Below, one piece after another: positions 1 through 10,165 of a stretch of DNA of 64,000 nucleotides. A program made the position numbers and the translations under genes. Origin of the DNA: Ichthyophis bannanicus (lineage: Eukaryota > Chordata > Amphibia > Gymnophiona > Ichthyophiidae); contig CM066037.1 in NCBI GenBank assembly GCA_033557465.1, positions 520,730,686-520,794,685 of the forward strand. Reading direction: 5' to 3'. Every line of letters begins with the position of its first letter. Position 1 is the first letter of the stretch. A model generated the notes under the pieces. The model saw only the letters and a program-made list of their open reading frames with translations. It was not told the DNA's origin and searched no databases.

Positions 1-166
1 GCAGGAAGGCAGCACACAGGCGCTGTGGGATGCTCCCAAAAGCTTTCTAATTGGACACTGGGGAGCGTTCCTGCACAGGCTCCGTCGGTACCAACGATAC
101 CAGTATGTGAAGACTAAATTCCTGCTGTTCCCAGAGATCACCTGTTACAGGTGAGTAACTATGCTT
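1..166 (+). mobile_element. DIRS family B right terminal repeat (element extends left of window)
   Basis: The segment matches the right ITR of the family B element that ends near 55082: a GGGATGCTCCCAAAAGCTTTC stretch, then GGGGAGCGTTCC, GTGAAGACT, a TTCCTGCTGTTCC core and the ending CACCTGTTACAGGTGAGTAACT. Only the 3' terminus is inside the window, so the coding part must lie to the left. The element end abuts CTTTCC followed directly by LINE sequence, so it inserted into that LINE. Confidence 0.75.
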
Positions 167-597
167 TCCTTACCCATGCCTCTTCCACTAATTAAATCAA
201 ATGCAATCATGCTATGATCACTATTGCTAGGTGGCCCCAACACCCTTATCTCTTGCACCAGGTCTGGTGTTCCACTAAAGACTACGTCCAATATGACTTC
301 CCTTGTTGTCGGTTCATGAACCAGCTGCTCCAAGAAGCAGTCATTTATTTCATCTAGGAACTTTATCTCCCTAGTATGTCCTGCTGTGACACTGACCCAG
401 TCGATACCAGGGTAATTGAAATCACCCATTATTATTACTGTGCTGTAAGTTTTGTTAGCTTCCTTGATTTCTTTGAGCATTTCATCATCCATTTGTTCAT
501 TCTGGCCAGGCAGTCAGTAGTACACCCCCTCTGCTATCGCCTTCCCCTTTTTACATGGCATTTCAATCCATAGAGTTTCTACAGCAAATTTGCGCAG
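167..597 (-). pseudogene. CR1-like LINE ORF2 fragment (endonuclease domain)
   Basis: The minus strand encodes a piece of an apurinic-type endonuclease nearly identical to the domain of the LINE at 32497-33852. The shared motifs are GDFNYPGIDWVSV (catalytic Asp/Asn strand) and NSDHSMIAFD (catalytic SDH). The reading frame is open from 492 down to the DIRS junction; an in-frame stop lies just upstream near 510. The rest of ORF2 is either left of the window or lost. It is the host sequence for the family B insertion at 1-166. Confidence 0.8.
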
Positions 598-716
598 GAA
601 AGGGGACCACACATGCATGGTAGCAACTCTCAAAAGCTTTCTTTGAAAGCTGGGGATTTGCTCTACGCAGGCTCTGTCGACGTCACCCATATGTGTGGAC
701 TGACTTCCTGCTTGTT
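598..716 (+). repeat. Orphan DIRS right-ITR fragment
   Basis: The segment contains GGGGACCACACATGCATGG, CAAAAGCTTTCTTTGAAAGC, a GTCACCCATATGTGTGGACTGA block and CTTCCTGCTTGTTCCCGGAGAAA. These match the terminal repeats of the larger DIRS copies in this window, particularly family D. No coding DNA is attached, so this is a remnant. Confidence 0.65.
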
Positions 717-2128
717 CCCGGAGAAACCATGCTCCATCAACCCCCTGACCTCTATTTTCCTCACTGATTTTGACTCGTGGCTTTCCTTTTTTCTGGATTC
801 ATCTTCCCCCTTCCTTATTCTCGAGGATTTTAACATTCATGTTTATAACCCATCTGACTCTTATGCTTTAAAGCTCCTTTCTCTTACCTCCTCATTCGAC
901 CTCCAGCTTTGCTCTACTGCCCCCACTCACCAGCACGGTCACTGCCTCAAATTGCTTATCCTCAAACTTTTCTTCCTTAGTTCTTCCCTTATCTAACCAT
1001 CACCTGCTAAGTTTTTTACTCTTCATCACCCCCTACCCCGAGCTCGCCCAGTCTCCTCCATCTTCTTTATGCTATCAACCCATCAGCTGTTTCCACTAAT
1101 GTCTTATCACCTTTTTCCTCCACTATCTCATCAGAGTCTGTTGATGAGGCAGTAACTTCCTATAACACTGCACTCTCCTTTGCCCTAGATGCTCTTGTTC
1201 TGCCCATGCTACATCCTATGAGGCGTACTGCATCTCATCCCTGGCTGTCTTCGACTACCCACAATCTATTCCCCTGTGCCCACTCAGCTGAGCACACTTG
1301 GCTCAAATCCCACACCCTTGTGGACTTTTTACACTTCAAATTCATGCTTGCCTCTTTCCAGTCAGCCATAGCACTTGCCAAACAAAACTATTTTGTCTAC
1401 CTGACTAACTCTCTTGCCTCTGACCCTCGCCGTCTTTTTACAACTCTCAACTCTCTCCTCAAGGTGCCTCCGCTTCCAACCCCTCCTTCCCTCTCTGTCC
1501 AAACTTTGGCCGACTATTTCCATGACAAAAGTCCACAATATTACATGCCAATTCCCCATTAAATCAACTCTATCCCCTCTTCCCCCTTCACTCCCAACTC
1601 TATCCCTCTTCACTCCCAACTCTTTCCCTCAACCTCTGCCACCCTTTCTTCCTTTTCTAAGATCTCTAAGGAAGAAATCGCACATCATCTTTCCTCCTTC
1701 AAACTACCTACCTGCTCCTCTGATCCTATTCCCTATCTCCTAAGCTCCATCTCCTCAACTGTCATCCCTTCCATCTTCCATATTCTCAACCTCTCACTCC
1801 CCAAAGCAACTGTTCCTGCAGCCTTCAAGCATGCTGTGGTCACATCTCTCCTCAAGAAACACACACTTGACTTTACCTGTTCTTCTAATTATCAAACCAT
1901 CTCCCTTTCATTTCTATAGTACTTGAACATGCGGTTCACCGCCATTGCCTGGGCTTTCTCTCCTCTCAAGCCCCTCTGCAATGTGGCTTTCGTCCTTTAC
2001 ATTCTACTGAAATGGCTCTTGCCAAAGTTTTCAGTGAACCTGTTCCTGGCAAAATCCAAGGGCCTTTGCTCTCATCATCCTTCTTGATTTTTCTGCTGCT
2101 TTTGACACTGTTGACAACCACTTTCTCC
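717..2128 (+). pseudogene. L2-like LINE, 5' part
   Basis: Frameshifted plus-strand translation gives the linker and early RT of an L2-type LINE. A 118-codon open stretch at 1206-1562 has the usual L2 spacer features: a conserved HTWLKS stretch, runs such as ASDPRRLFTTLNSLL, and Pro-rich linkers. The end, about 2085-2125, encodes the RT motif A region (FSAAFDTVDNHFL in one frame). At 2119-2128 it is cut by DIRS copy A1 and resumes at 23431 in the same frame. Many indels make it non-functional. Confidence 0.75.
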
Positions 2129-2310
2129 AGGACCAAGCAGGAAGTCAGTCCTCACATATGGGTGATGTTGGCGCCGACGGAGCCCTCGTGCGGAGCATTT
2201 CCCCAGCTTTCAACGAAAGCCTTTGGGAATGCAGCACGCATGCACGGTCCCCTTCCCGCCCAATGGTGCCATCTTGCTCAGTCTTCTTTTTTCCGCGGAT
2301 CCCGACGGAC
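2127..2310 (+). repeat. Left inverted terminal repeat of DIRS A1
   Basis: Begins CCAGGACCAAGCAGGAAGTC and runs through CATATGGGTG, CGGAGCATTTCCCCAGCTTTC and CGCATGCACGGTCCCCTTCC. The inverted counterpart closes the element at 23245-23430 (for example GCATTCCCAAAGGCTTTC and GCTGGAGAAATGCTC). The same repeat opens copies A2, A3, A4 and A5. Confidence 0.8.
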
Positions 2311-2527
2311 GTGTGTCCTACTCACCCGTTTAAAAGTTGATTTTTTTCTTCGAAGATTCGTGGTTTTTTGCCGGTTCGCTGGTTCCCCTTCCCGCCTGGG
2401 GAACACCGATATCGAGCCCGGAGCTGTTTTTTCAGTTTTTGTCCTTCGAGACTAGCGTTCGCGCTCTCTTTTTCTTTTTCACTGGCTGCCCGTTCTTTTG
2501 ACCTTGCAGGGGCCCTTTTTCCCCCCG

Positions 2528-3789
2528 ATGGCTGCCAGTGGATTCAAGACGTGTGATCGGTGTAAGAAACTGATGTCTTTCACTGACACACATGACTGGT
2601 GCCTCGGGCCGGATCATGACCCGATGATCTGTGGCCCGTGTGGCAAAATGTCCTCGAAGGCATTGAGGAGCCGTCAGCATCAGCGAGAGAGGATCTTCTC
2701 TGACTCCGCGTCCGGCCGGGCCCAGACTTCATCAGAGGTCTCGGGAGTCTGACCCCGAGCGTCGTCGGGGCTCCTCTGAGCGGGGGTCTCCCTCATGGGA
2801 ACACAAAAGGAAGAAGAAACCCGCGAGGGCGGCATCAGTGGACGCTCTTGGTCCTTCGAGGGCCAGGTCACATAGCCCCGACCGCCGTCCCGGGTCCTCG
2901 GAGCCGGAGAGGCCTGCCAAATTGCCTTGTGTGGAGACGGAGTCCCTGAGTCACGTGAGTGCTGTAGTCCTCGTGGACTCTCCAGGGGAGTCGGGGGCTG
3001 CTGAGTCTCCTGAGCTCGGACTCAGGTTGACGGCCTTGGAGAGCAGCTTGGCTGCCTTCATGGAACAGCAGCGGGTGCTGATCGCCGGTCTGACCGGTGC
3101 ATCTGCCCCGACCACCAGGACCTCGACGTCCAAGTCGACCCCGGAGGCCGAGCCGATCCTCGAGTCCATACGGTCTCGAGTTAGTCCTCGGCCAAGGTCT
3201 CCCTCGGCCTCCCGTATGGGGCCGAGGTCATCGCCGGCACCCTCGGCATCGGGGCGCATGACATTGGTGCCCACCCGGCCAGAGCCGCTTGATTCCTCCT
3301 CGGAGGGGTCGGGGTGGGAGACAGAGGACGAGGAGTCCCCAGACACTTTTCGGACCCGGTGCTTCCCATCGGACTCACTGGAGTCTGAGCCTCGGTGAAG
3401 GCCCCCCCCCCCCCCCCCCGGAGGATACCTGGTTCTCGGACTTCATGAGGGATTTGGCCAAGGCCTTGGCCTTCCCCCGCGGATCCTGAGGAGGAACCGA
3501 AGAGCTCGAGGCGCTCCAGTATGACTCTCCCCCGAAGGAGGCCTTTACTGTACCGGTTCCTCCGATGCTGGAATGGCTGCTCTTCCGCATGTGGGAGGCG
3601 CCGGCCTCGGTGCCAGTTCTCAGCAAATGGGTCGATTACGTTTATTGAGTCCGTAAGAGCCCTGGTTTCCAGAAGGCACAGCTACTGCACCACTTCATGG
3701 TTGTGGAATCGGTCATGCATCGTCTGAAGAGTCAGAAAATGCACTCCTTGGTGCCCCCTGGCAGGGAGGCCCGGAACCTGGATGCTCTC
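2528..3789 (+). pseudogene. DIRS A1 gag-like ORF, 5' part
   Basis: The start is the ATG at 2528, just after the poly-pyrimidine stretch common to all A copies. The N-terminus reads MAASGFKTCDRCKKLM and has Cys pairs (CxxC, then CGPCGK) resembling a zinc finger. It is followed by a Ser/Arg/Glu-rich middle and the beginning of the conserved C-terminal domain. Several frameshifts break it. One coincides with an 18-C run at 3402-3419 that replaces the normal sequence. It stops at 3789 where the retrovirus is inserted; the 3' part resumes at 13327. Role by analogy with other DIRS: particle or nucleic-acid-binding protein. Confidence 0.75.
3402..3419 (+). repeat. Poly-C tract
   Basis: Eighteen consecutive C residues lie inside the A1 gag remnant, where related copies have a short mixed GCCCCGGAGTAG sequence. 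It contributes to a frameshift and could also be a sequencing or assembly length artefact. Confidence 0.9.
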
Positions 3790-4722
3790 TGTTGACTCTT
3801 ACCCTGCTGGGGTCTGGAATCCCATACACAATACCTGGGTCCTTTGTATCCCTTATACCACTCAACAGGAAGAAAAGACACGACACAATTAATTCATTAA
3901 TCAATCTCTATTGAGCTCTATAGGGAAGAGACACATGGAGTCTAATTTGACATATCCATCTAGCCTCTTCAAAAATGGCCTGATAGGGCTCTGACTTTTA
4001 TTGGGAGATATCAGCTGATTCAGTTAATCTTTAATTACATCTGGTACTTTCCAAATTCCACGTGTACATTATTTTTGCTAACATAGACAACATTATTAAT
4101 AAAAAGCAGAAGTTATGTCTCATGACTATATTTACTAAATTCAGTAGGTGTCGCTGTTATTTCACTGTATTAGTAAAAGCTAATTAGTTACTTATTGTAT
4201 TTGCTGACTTCTATTAAGCTACATCCGCTATAGTTACTAAGTGAATTAAAGCAAATTTCACAAGATCAGGGCAACCTGACCCAGTAACTGTTTTAACCTA
4301 TCCGCTTGCAGGATGAGCACCCTCACCCTCTGTTCTATTTAATTAAGGAACTACAATCTGACCTAATATCTATTGTTACACAAACTCTATTTGCTAATGC
4401 CACAAGTTCCAGTTGCTAAATTCACTAAAAGCAGAAATGTCTTTTAAAGAGATAGTTTTAAATGTAATTCAGACCTGTCTTTTCCTAGGTCTATAATTCT
4501 GTCTCATGTATAGTTTCATGTATAGCTGTTTTTGGTTCTATTCCAATAGATATTATTGATCCTGATCGGCTGTCTGTCTGTCTCTGAATCTGACAGCTCT
4601 AAGTCTGCATATCCTGGATAGGTCATAGGTGTATAAGTTTGTTCATCTGCAGCTGTTTCTTCTACCTCACTGATTATATCCAATTTACATTTGGGACCTA
4701 GTAGAGTTATTCCTCATCTACA
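3790..4722 (-). repeat. ERV 3' LTR
   Basis: A 933-bp direct repeat partner of 12401-13326, with terminal dinucleotides TG and CA. By eye about ten substitutions and three small indels (1, 4 and 4 bp) separate the copies, which accounts exactly for the 7-bp length difference. On the minus strand an AATAAA polyadenylation signal lies at 3997-4002. I could not identify a convincing TATA box. Confidence 0.93.
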
Positions 4723-4736
4723 GTCCTCTCTTTGGT
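4723..4736 (-). promoter_or_regulatory. Probable polypurine tract
   Basis: Directly next to the 3' LTR, the minus strand reads ACCAAAGAGAGGAC, a purine-rich run where the plus-strand DNA primer of a retrovirus is expected. Confidence 0.6.
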
Positions 4737-4884
4737 TCTGCCCAGAACCACATTCTTCATAAAAGGGCATTTCCCTAAGCAAGTCTCCAGTACTAGGGAC
4801 ACTTTTCAATTTCAGAACTGCAATAGTATTTGTAGTTTTGGACAAGTATGTAGTGTACAACACTTCATAAAACAAGCAAAACCA

Positions 4885-5408
4885 ATTCCTAAAAGTAGGA
4901 GAGCTACTAGGAAACCAAACAGGCCTGTCAGTATCGCTTTTACTGGACCTGACAAGCCACTTCACATGTTATCAAACCAGGGCCAGACAGAATCAGAAGT
5001 TCCTTCTATATTATCTTTGGAGAAGTGAGTTTCTTTCCTTACCTGTTCTAGGATACCTGAGACTACCTTACTTTGTGAACTAATGAACGTACAGCAGTGC
5101 TCTCTTATGACGTTACAGACTCCTCCTTCTTTGGCTAGCAAATAGTCTAGGGCCATCCTATTCTGTGCAGAGTAGGCAGTCAATTTATCTACAGTACCTT
5201 GCATGACTGTAATAGCATCAGTCAAATCTTGGGCTGTTACTTCAATTAGGGCATAAATTCGCAATAATTGCTCACCATAACGTTGTGTAGGACGTATGGC
5301 ACCAAAGGTACTTAGCCACACTGTTCCTGTGAAGGTGCTTACTTCTTGTTGGGTTAACATAGTGGTATCCTCTAGTAATTTTCTTGCTGCACGTAGCACT
5401 AGAGTCAT
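4885..5408 (-). pseudogene. env: ERV env, transmembrane subunit part
   Basis: An open stretch of 148 codons (5408-4962) carries the transmembrane-subunit hallmarks: a heptad-like helix region, then an immunosuppressive-domain-like segment ending in CNVIREHCC (CX6CC, about 5091-5117), typical of gammaretroviral and related Env. A TGA at 4962-4964 ends the frame just before a strongly hydrophobic stretch in the same frame (about 4865-4935), which looks like the membrane anchor. The frame differs from the surface-subunit part, so a frameshift lies near 5408. Not functional as it stands. Confidence 0.85.
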
Positions 5409-6480
5409 CTGTTGCTATGCGCTGACGACTTGGGGGCGTCCCTAGTAAAGTCTCATAAGGGACCAGTTTCCATGGTAAGTCAAGGGTAGCTATGTAACAA
5501 TTGCCAGACCAATCAGCAGGCAATCGAACATAAGCTAAAGTTCCACACACAAAATAGTGACCTACCAAGGCAAGTAGTCCATCAGGCCAAATTTTAAAAT
5601 CTTTAGGTTCTGTGATTAGAACTTCAGTTCCAGGCCCCATATTTCTTAACCATGGGTGATAATATCCTAAATAGGGATACACATAATTGTCAACATACCC
5701 AGATGACAAACCATCTTTGCTATTCTGCAATCTATACTTCCCGTATGCTGGGAACCCTTCCTGATCATAATATTGTAATTCATACTGATCAAGACGAGTC
5801 TTGGGGTCAGGAATGACATTGACTACCTTTAAATTTGAAAGGGCTTGTACAGAACTTGCTGTAGTAGATTCTAACACTAAATGGACATGGTTGTTAGTCA
5901 TGACAGTCTGACATTTAGGCAAAGGAGTTTCACCCACAGGATAAGCTCCTTTTCTCTGAAAACAAATAGGAGGGTCAGCCATTGGCTGAGGGCTGATAAT
6001 TCTTGGAGCAGGGGTTACTCCCTCAGGCCATGTGATAGTAAAATTAAACAGTGTTTTATTCACAGACAATTCCTTCAGCTCTTGCAAAGAAGCAGGTCGA
6101 GGTCGCGGCAAAAATCCGAACTGTGTAGCTGCTGGATGAGGCAAGCACACTGCACAGCTGGAAATATTAAAACGCTGGATTAAGGAATAGATGTGAGAAT
6201 GAAACACATTATAGAAGGTACCATGTTTTGCCCAAGGAGCGTGTGGATCATACTCAGGGACTGTATGAGCTGGAATCGCAGGAGGGGGAGTAGTAACTAA
6301 CCCCAATTCCCGGAGCATCTTATCTACTATTGCCTGTTGTTTAGGGGGCATTGTTGGCTTTTCCGATAACTTCCTTATCAACTCATCTATGCTTCCGATA
6401 CTGCCAAAAGAGCTGATAGACACCAAATCCAGAAAAACAAAAACAATGCCAATGCTACTGCGAATATGCATATTAACCAA
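5409..6480 (-). pseudogene. env: ERV env, surface subunit part
   Basis: The minus-strand frame from 6480 runs 402 codons, but only down to about 5410 does it follow the Env frame; beyond that it is a shifted tail. Several N-x-S/T glycosylation sequons and scattered Cys fit a surface glycoprotein. A basic SRQR cluster near 5420-5435 lies about where a subunit cleavage site would be expected. A strongly hydrophobic leader-like segment just upstream (about 6430-6500) lies in a different frame, so the N-terminus is probably frameshifted too. No receptor assignment is possible. Confidence 0.75.
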
Positions 6481-6623
6481 TTATCAATAACCAATTCTGG
6501 ATTAGGTTGTGATCGTCCAACAACTTCAGTCACTCTCTTGGTCAAGTGGAGATGAACTCAGAGGAAATGAGTCCAGTTCAATTTCAATCAATTCTTCAGC
6601 AGTTGGTCTAGGAGGAAGCTGTC

Positions 6624-7577
6624 TTATCCAGGGGACGGAGCTTTTTTGCACTGGTCCAGATGTATCCACGCCTTTCGCCCCTTCACCTTCAATGCCGAAT
6701 ATCCCACCAGCAATACTTGGAATGGTCCCAGAAACTTCGCTGCTAGAGCTGACTTTGGTGCTGGATCCTTGATGAGTACCCAGTCTCCTGGGTCCACGTC
6801 TGGGGTTGATTGTGACTGAGCTCCCTGCTTTGTAAGCTGCAAAAAGGAAGGAGATACCAGCATTTGGTACAGATATTTACAATAAGATAAGTCGCTGCGC
6901 AGTAATTGGGGATCCGGTAATTGATCTGGTGGAATTATCACATGTGCTGGAGTGGTTGCTGGACGTCCTGTCACAATTTCATAAGGAGTAAGCCCTTGTC
7001 GAGTTCTCTGAGGAGAGTTACGGACTGAGAACAAAGCAAACGGCAAAGCTTCCACCCAATCCCGACTCCAATCATGAGTCAGAGACCGGAGAAGCGCCTT
7101 CAGCGTCCGATTCATCCGTTCCACTTGGCCAGAGCTTTGTGGATGATACAGAGGATGAAGTTGCTGGTGAAGGCCGAAAAATGCAGTTACGCCTTTCCAG
7201 ACTTCTGCCGTAAATGCTGGACCCTGATCAGAAGACAAAACCAAAGATACACCCCACAAGGGAATAAACTGAGTAAGCAAGCATTTCAAAACAGTAGCAG
7301 CAGACAAAGAGTTTGTTGGATAGGCCTCAGGCCATCCAGAATATAAGCAAGTAAAAACCAAAAGATGTTTCCTTCCCCCCTTGGCACAAGGCAGATCAGT
7401 AAAGTCCATTTGCAAGAAGAGGAAGGGTCCTCGAGGCCTAGGCAAGGACGGAGAAGGTGATGCACACAAAGTGCTCCCAGATCTTCCTGCTTGCAAACAT
7501 GGGAGACAAACACACACAGCATGAGCAGCAGAAGCAAATGCAGGATTATGCCACAATTGAGCAAAAGCTTTTGTCAT
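6624..7577 (-). pseudogene. pol: ERV pol, integrase region
   Basis: Contains the end of the HHCC zinc domain (a CxxC pair within CVCLPCL), then the catalytic D,D-35-E core: Asp in LQMDFTDLP, Asp in SSDQGPAFT and Glu in SSGQVERMNR. The C-terminal domain has the LGPFQVLL (GPY/F-type) motif seen in gammaretroviral integrases. The two zinc-binding His lie in the upstream RT/RNase H frame (end about 7574), so a frameshift separates integrase from the rest of pol. The DDE residues are all present. Confidence 0.88.
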
Positions 7578-9277
7578 AAAACACTTAAATGCAACTTATG
7601 ATGCAAGAACAAGGCAACAGGGTATAACAATGATTTAGGACAGATAATCAAATTGTCCCTTAACCAAAGATCAGTACCATCAGGTGATGCTCCCCAAGAG
7701 AGCCAGTCCTGTTTTTCGGTGAAGTCAGCTGAGTCCTGATGAGAACGCATCAAGTCCAGAGATAATGAGCCAGAAGTAGAAGCTGCAGGTGAACGAAGAG
7801 TTAATAAAAGGTGTGATGGAACCGCAGGTCCTGCTGCTGCAACTTTAGCAGCTTGGTCTACAAACTGATTGCCTTGTGACACCACAGTACCATTAAGATC
7901 ATGTCCTTTGCATTTCAAGACAGCTACTTGAGCTGGCTTAAGCACTGCAGCAAGCAAACGTTCAATATAGCGGGCATGTTTGATGGGCTTATGTGCAGCA
8001 GTCAAGAACCCCCGCTGAGCCCAAATATTTCCAAAGTCCCACAGAACCCCGATTGCGTAAATACTGTCACTATGGATATTAACAACCAAATGCGTAGACA
8101 TTTCCAAGGCCCGAATGAGAGCGAACACTTCTGCCAACTGGGCACTTGCAAACGGCAACGCTCCTGCTTCTATTACAGAATCGACAGTAGTTACAGCATA
8201 CCCCACAAGTAAATTCCCATGTTCATCACGGTAGGCAGAACCATCAGTAAATAGAACCCAGTCTGGGTTTAACAAAGGTACAGCAGACAAATCAGGCCTA
8301 GCCTTTGAATAGGCTGTTACAGAAGAGAGACAATCATGAGTTCCATCTGGGTCAGACAAATGTGATAATGGCTCTAAAGAAGCCAAAATTTGAACTGGTT
8401 GCAACAAGGAAACCTCATGTAAAGTTTCATGTGCTTGAGAAATTGCCAAATCAAATAACAATAAACGAGAACTGGATAAAGGTTGAGTTTTTGCCAAATG
8501 CAATAACCTAGCTACTGAGTGAGATGTGTATACATGCAATTCATGTTGGAGAACAAGGAAGTCAGTAGTCTGTATTGCAAATACCACAGCAGCTAAAGAT
8601 TGAAAACATGGCGGCATGCCAGAAACAACAGGATCAAAAGCTTGAGAGAAATAGCCTAAAGGCTTACGTCCAGAAGGAAAGCGTTGTGCCAAAACACATA
8701 CAGCAGCCTTAGTAGATGTAGCTACATAAAGGCGGAAGGGCAAGTTATAGTCTGGAAATGAAAGACAAGGTGACTTCAGTAGCGCTTGCCGCAAAGAGTG
8801 GAAAGCATTGTGCTGGACTTCAGTAGGAACTATAATACCCACTGGAGCATCACGGCCAAGCAGGGCATACAGTGGAGCAGCAAGTTCAGCAAAATCGGGT
8901 ATCCACTGGCGACAGAACACTAGAAGGCGGCCTAGAAAGCGGCGTATCAGAGGTACAGTAGCAGGAAAAGACATTGACATAATAGGCCCAATTCTCTGAG
9001 CAGTGATAGAGCGGCCAGCAGAAGAAAGGCATACACCCAGAAAGATTACTTGTGGTACAGCAAATTGCAATTTTGTTTGATTTACTTTCAATCCCAAATG
9101 AGAGATATGTACAAGAGCTAACATAGTATCAGTAATGCAAGCATCATAACAAGGAGAACAAATAAGTAAGTCATCTACATACTGAATCAGCACAGATTTG
9201 TCCAACGCCAAGTCTTGTAAAGCAGCTTTAAGGGCCTGCGAAAAATAAGCAGGACTCTCCGTGTAGCCTTGAGACAA
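7574..9277 (-). pseudogene. pol: ERV pol, reverse transcriptase and RNase H
   Basis: 567 open codons. The RT catalytic box YVDD is at 9170-9181, followed by thumb and connection. RNase H follows with LFTDGSAYRDEHG (first Asp), a Glu in LAEVFALIRAL and HSDSIYAIG (Asp). The frame is continuous with the protease/RT part upstream except for a TGA at 9284-9286 falling between RT motifs. It ends near 7574 with His residues of the integrase zinc domain. Confidence 0.9.
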
Positions 9278-9283
9278 GGTAGT

Positions 9284-10165
9284 TCAGGTATACTGGCGCC
9301 CTTCAAACGTGAATGCCAGTAAGTACCTCGACGACTCCCCCACCGCTATAGAATAGTAGGCGGAGCTTAAATCTATAACTGAGAAGTGGGTGGAGTCACA
9401 TGGTATGCGAGTCCAAATATCATGAGGGTTGGGCACAAGTGGAAAAATCGGCAAGACAATATGATTTATTGCTCTCAAATCTTGCACAAATCTGTAGGAC
9501 TTACCATCAGCCTTTAACACAGGTAAGATAGGAGTATTGCAAGGAGACGAAGTGGGTACCAACACACCCTGAGACAGCAGATTTTCAATTACTGGCCGTA
9601 TTCCAGCCACCGACGCTGCAGGCAATGGATATTGACGCACATATGGTAGTGGAGCTCCTGGTTGTACTTCAGTCTTAACTGGAGGAATGTTGAGATGTCC
9701 AATATCATCACCTGGTACCGCCCACAAGGTGGAAGGAAGGGTGTCCAATGGCGGAACAGCCGCAACAGCTGGTGTCACAGCTATAGGCTGTTGTACTTGC
9801 AGGGGACACAAGGTACACGTCAAAGTGCCAGTTTCCCAGCTTATAACAGTCTTGTTTCTGGATAAAAAATCTCGACCAAGCAAGTTGACAGGCAAAGTAG
9901 GGCCTACCAGAAAATCTGTATGATATAATTTTTCCTCCACTATAATTGGCACATCAGATAATTTTTGATGCATTATAGTCTTTCCTTCAATTCCTTCACA
10001 AGGTACTTTAGGAGCTGTAGGTAATGCTTCAAATAGAGGAGGAGGTAACTGGGATAGTGCTATGGCAGATGTAGAGGCACCTGTATCTAATAGAAAAAGC
10101 AATTCATACCCCAGGACAGTAGCACGTATTTCCCCCTGTGTGTTGGGACACACAACCAAGCCTAG
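9284..10165 (-). pseudogene. pro-pol: ERV protease and N-terminal RT
   Basis: Starts directly after the gag stop (TGA 10166-10168) in the same frame, the arrangement of gammaretroviruses. The aspartic protease active site LFLLDTGAST is visible early, then linker, then RT fingers (PLPYVRQYPLP, FVQDLRAINHIVLP) and the first catalytic Asp region (FSVIDLSSAYYSI). A TGA at 9284-9286 interrupts RT. Protease expression would need readthrough of the gag stop. Confidence 0.9.

Noticed and set aside
376..573. Plus-strand ORF
   Set aside because: Antisense of the LINE endonuclease fragment, which has clear conserved motifs on the other strand.
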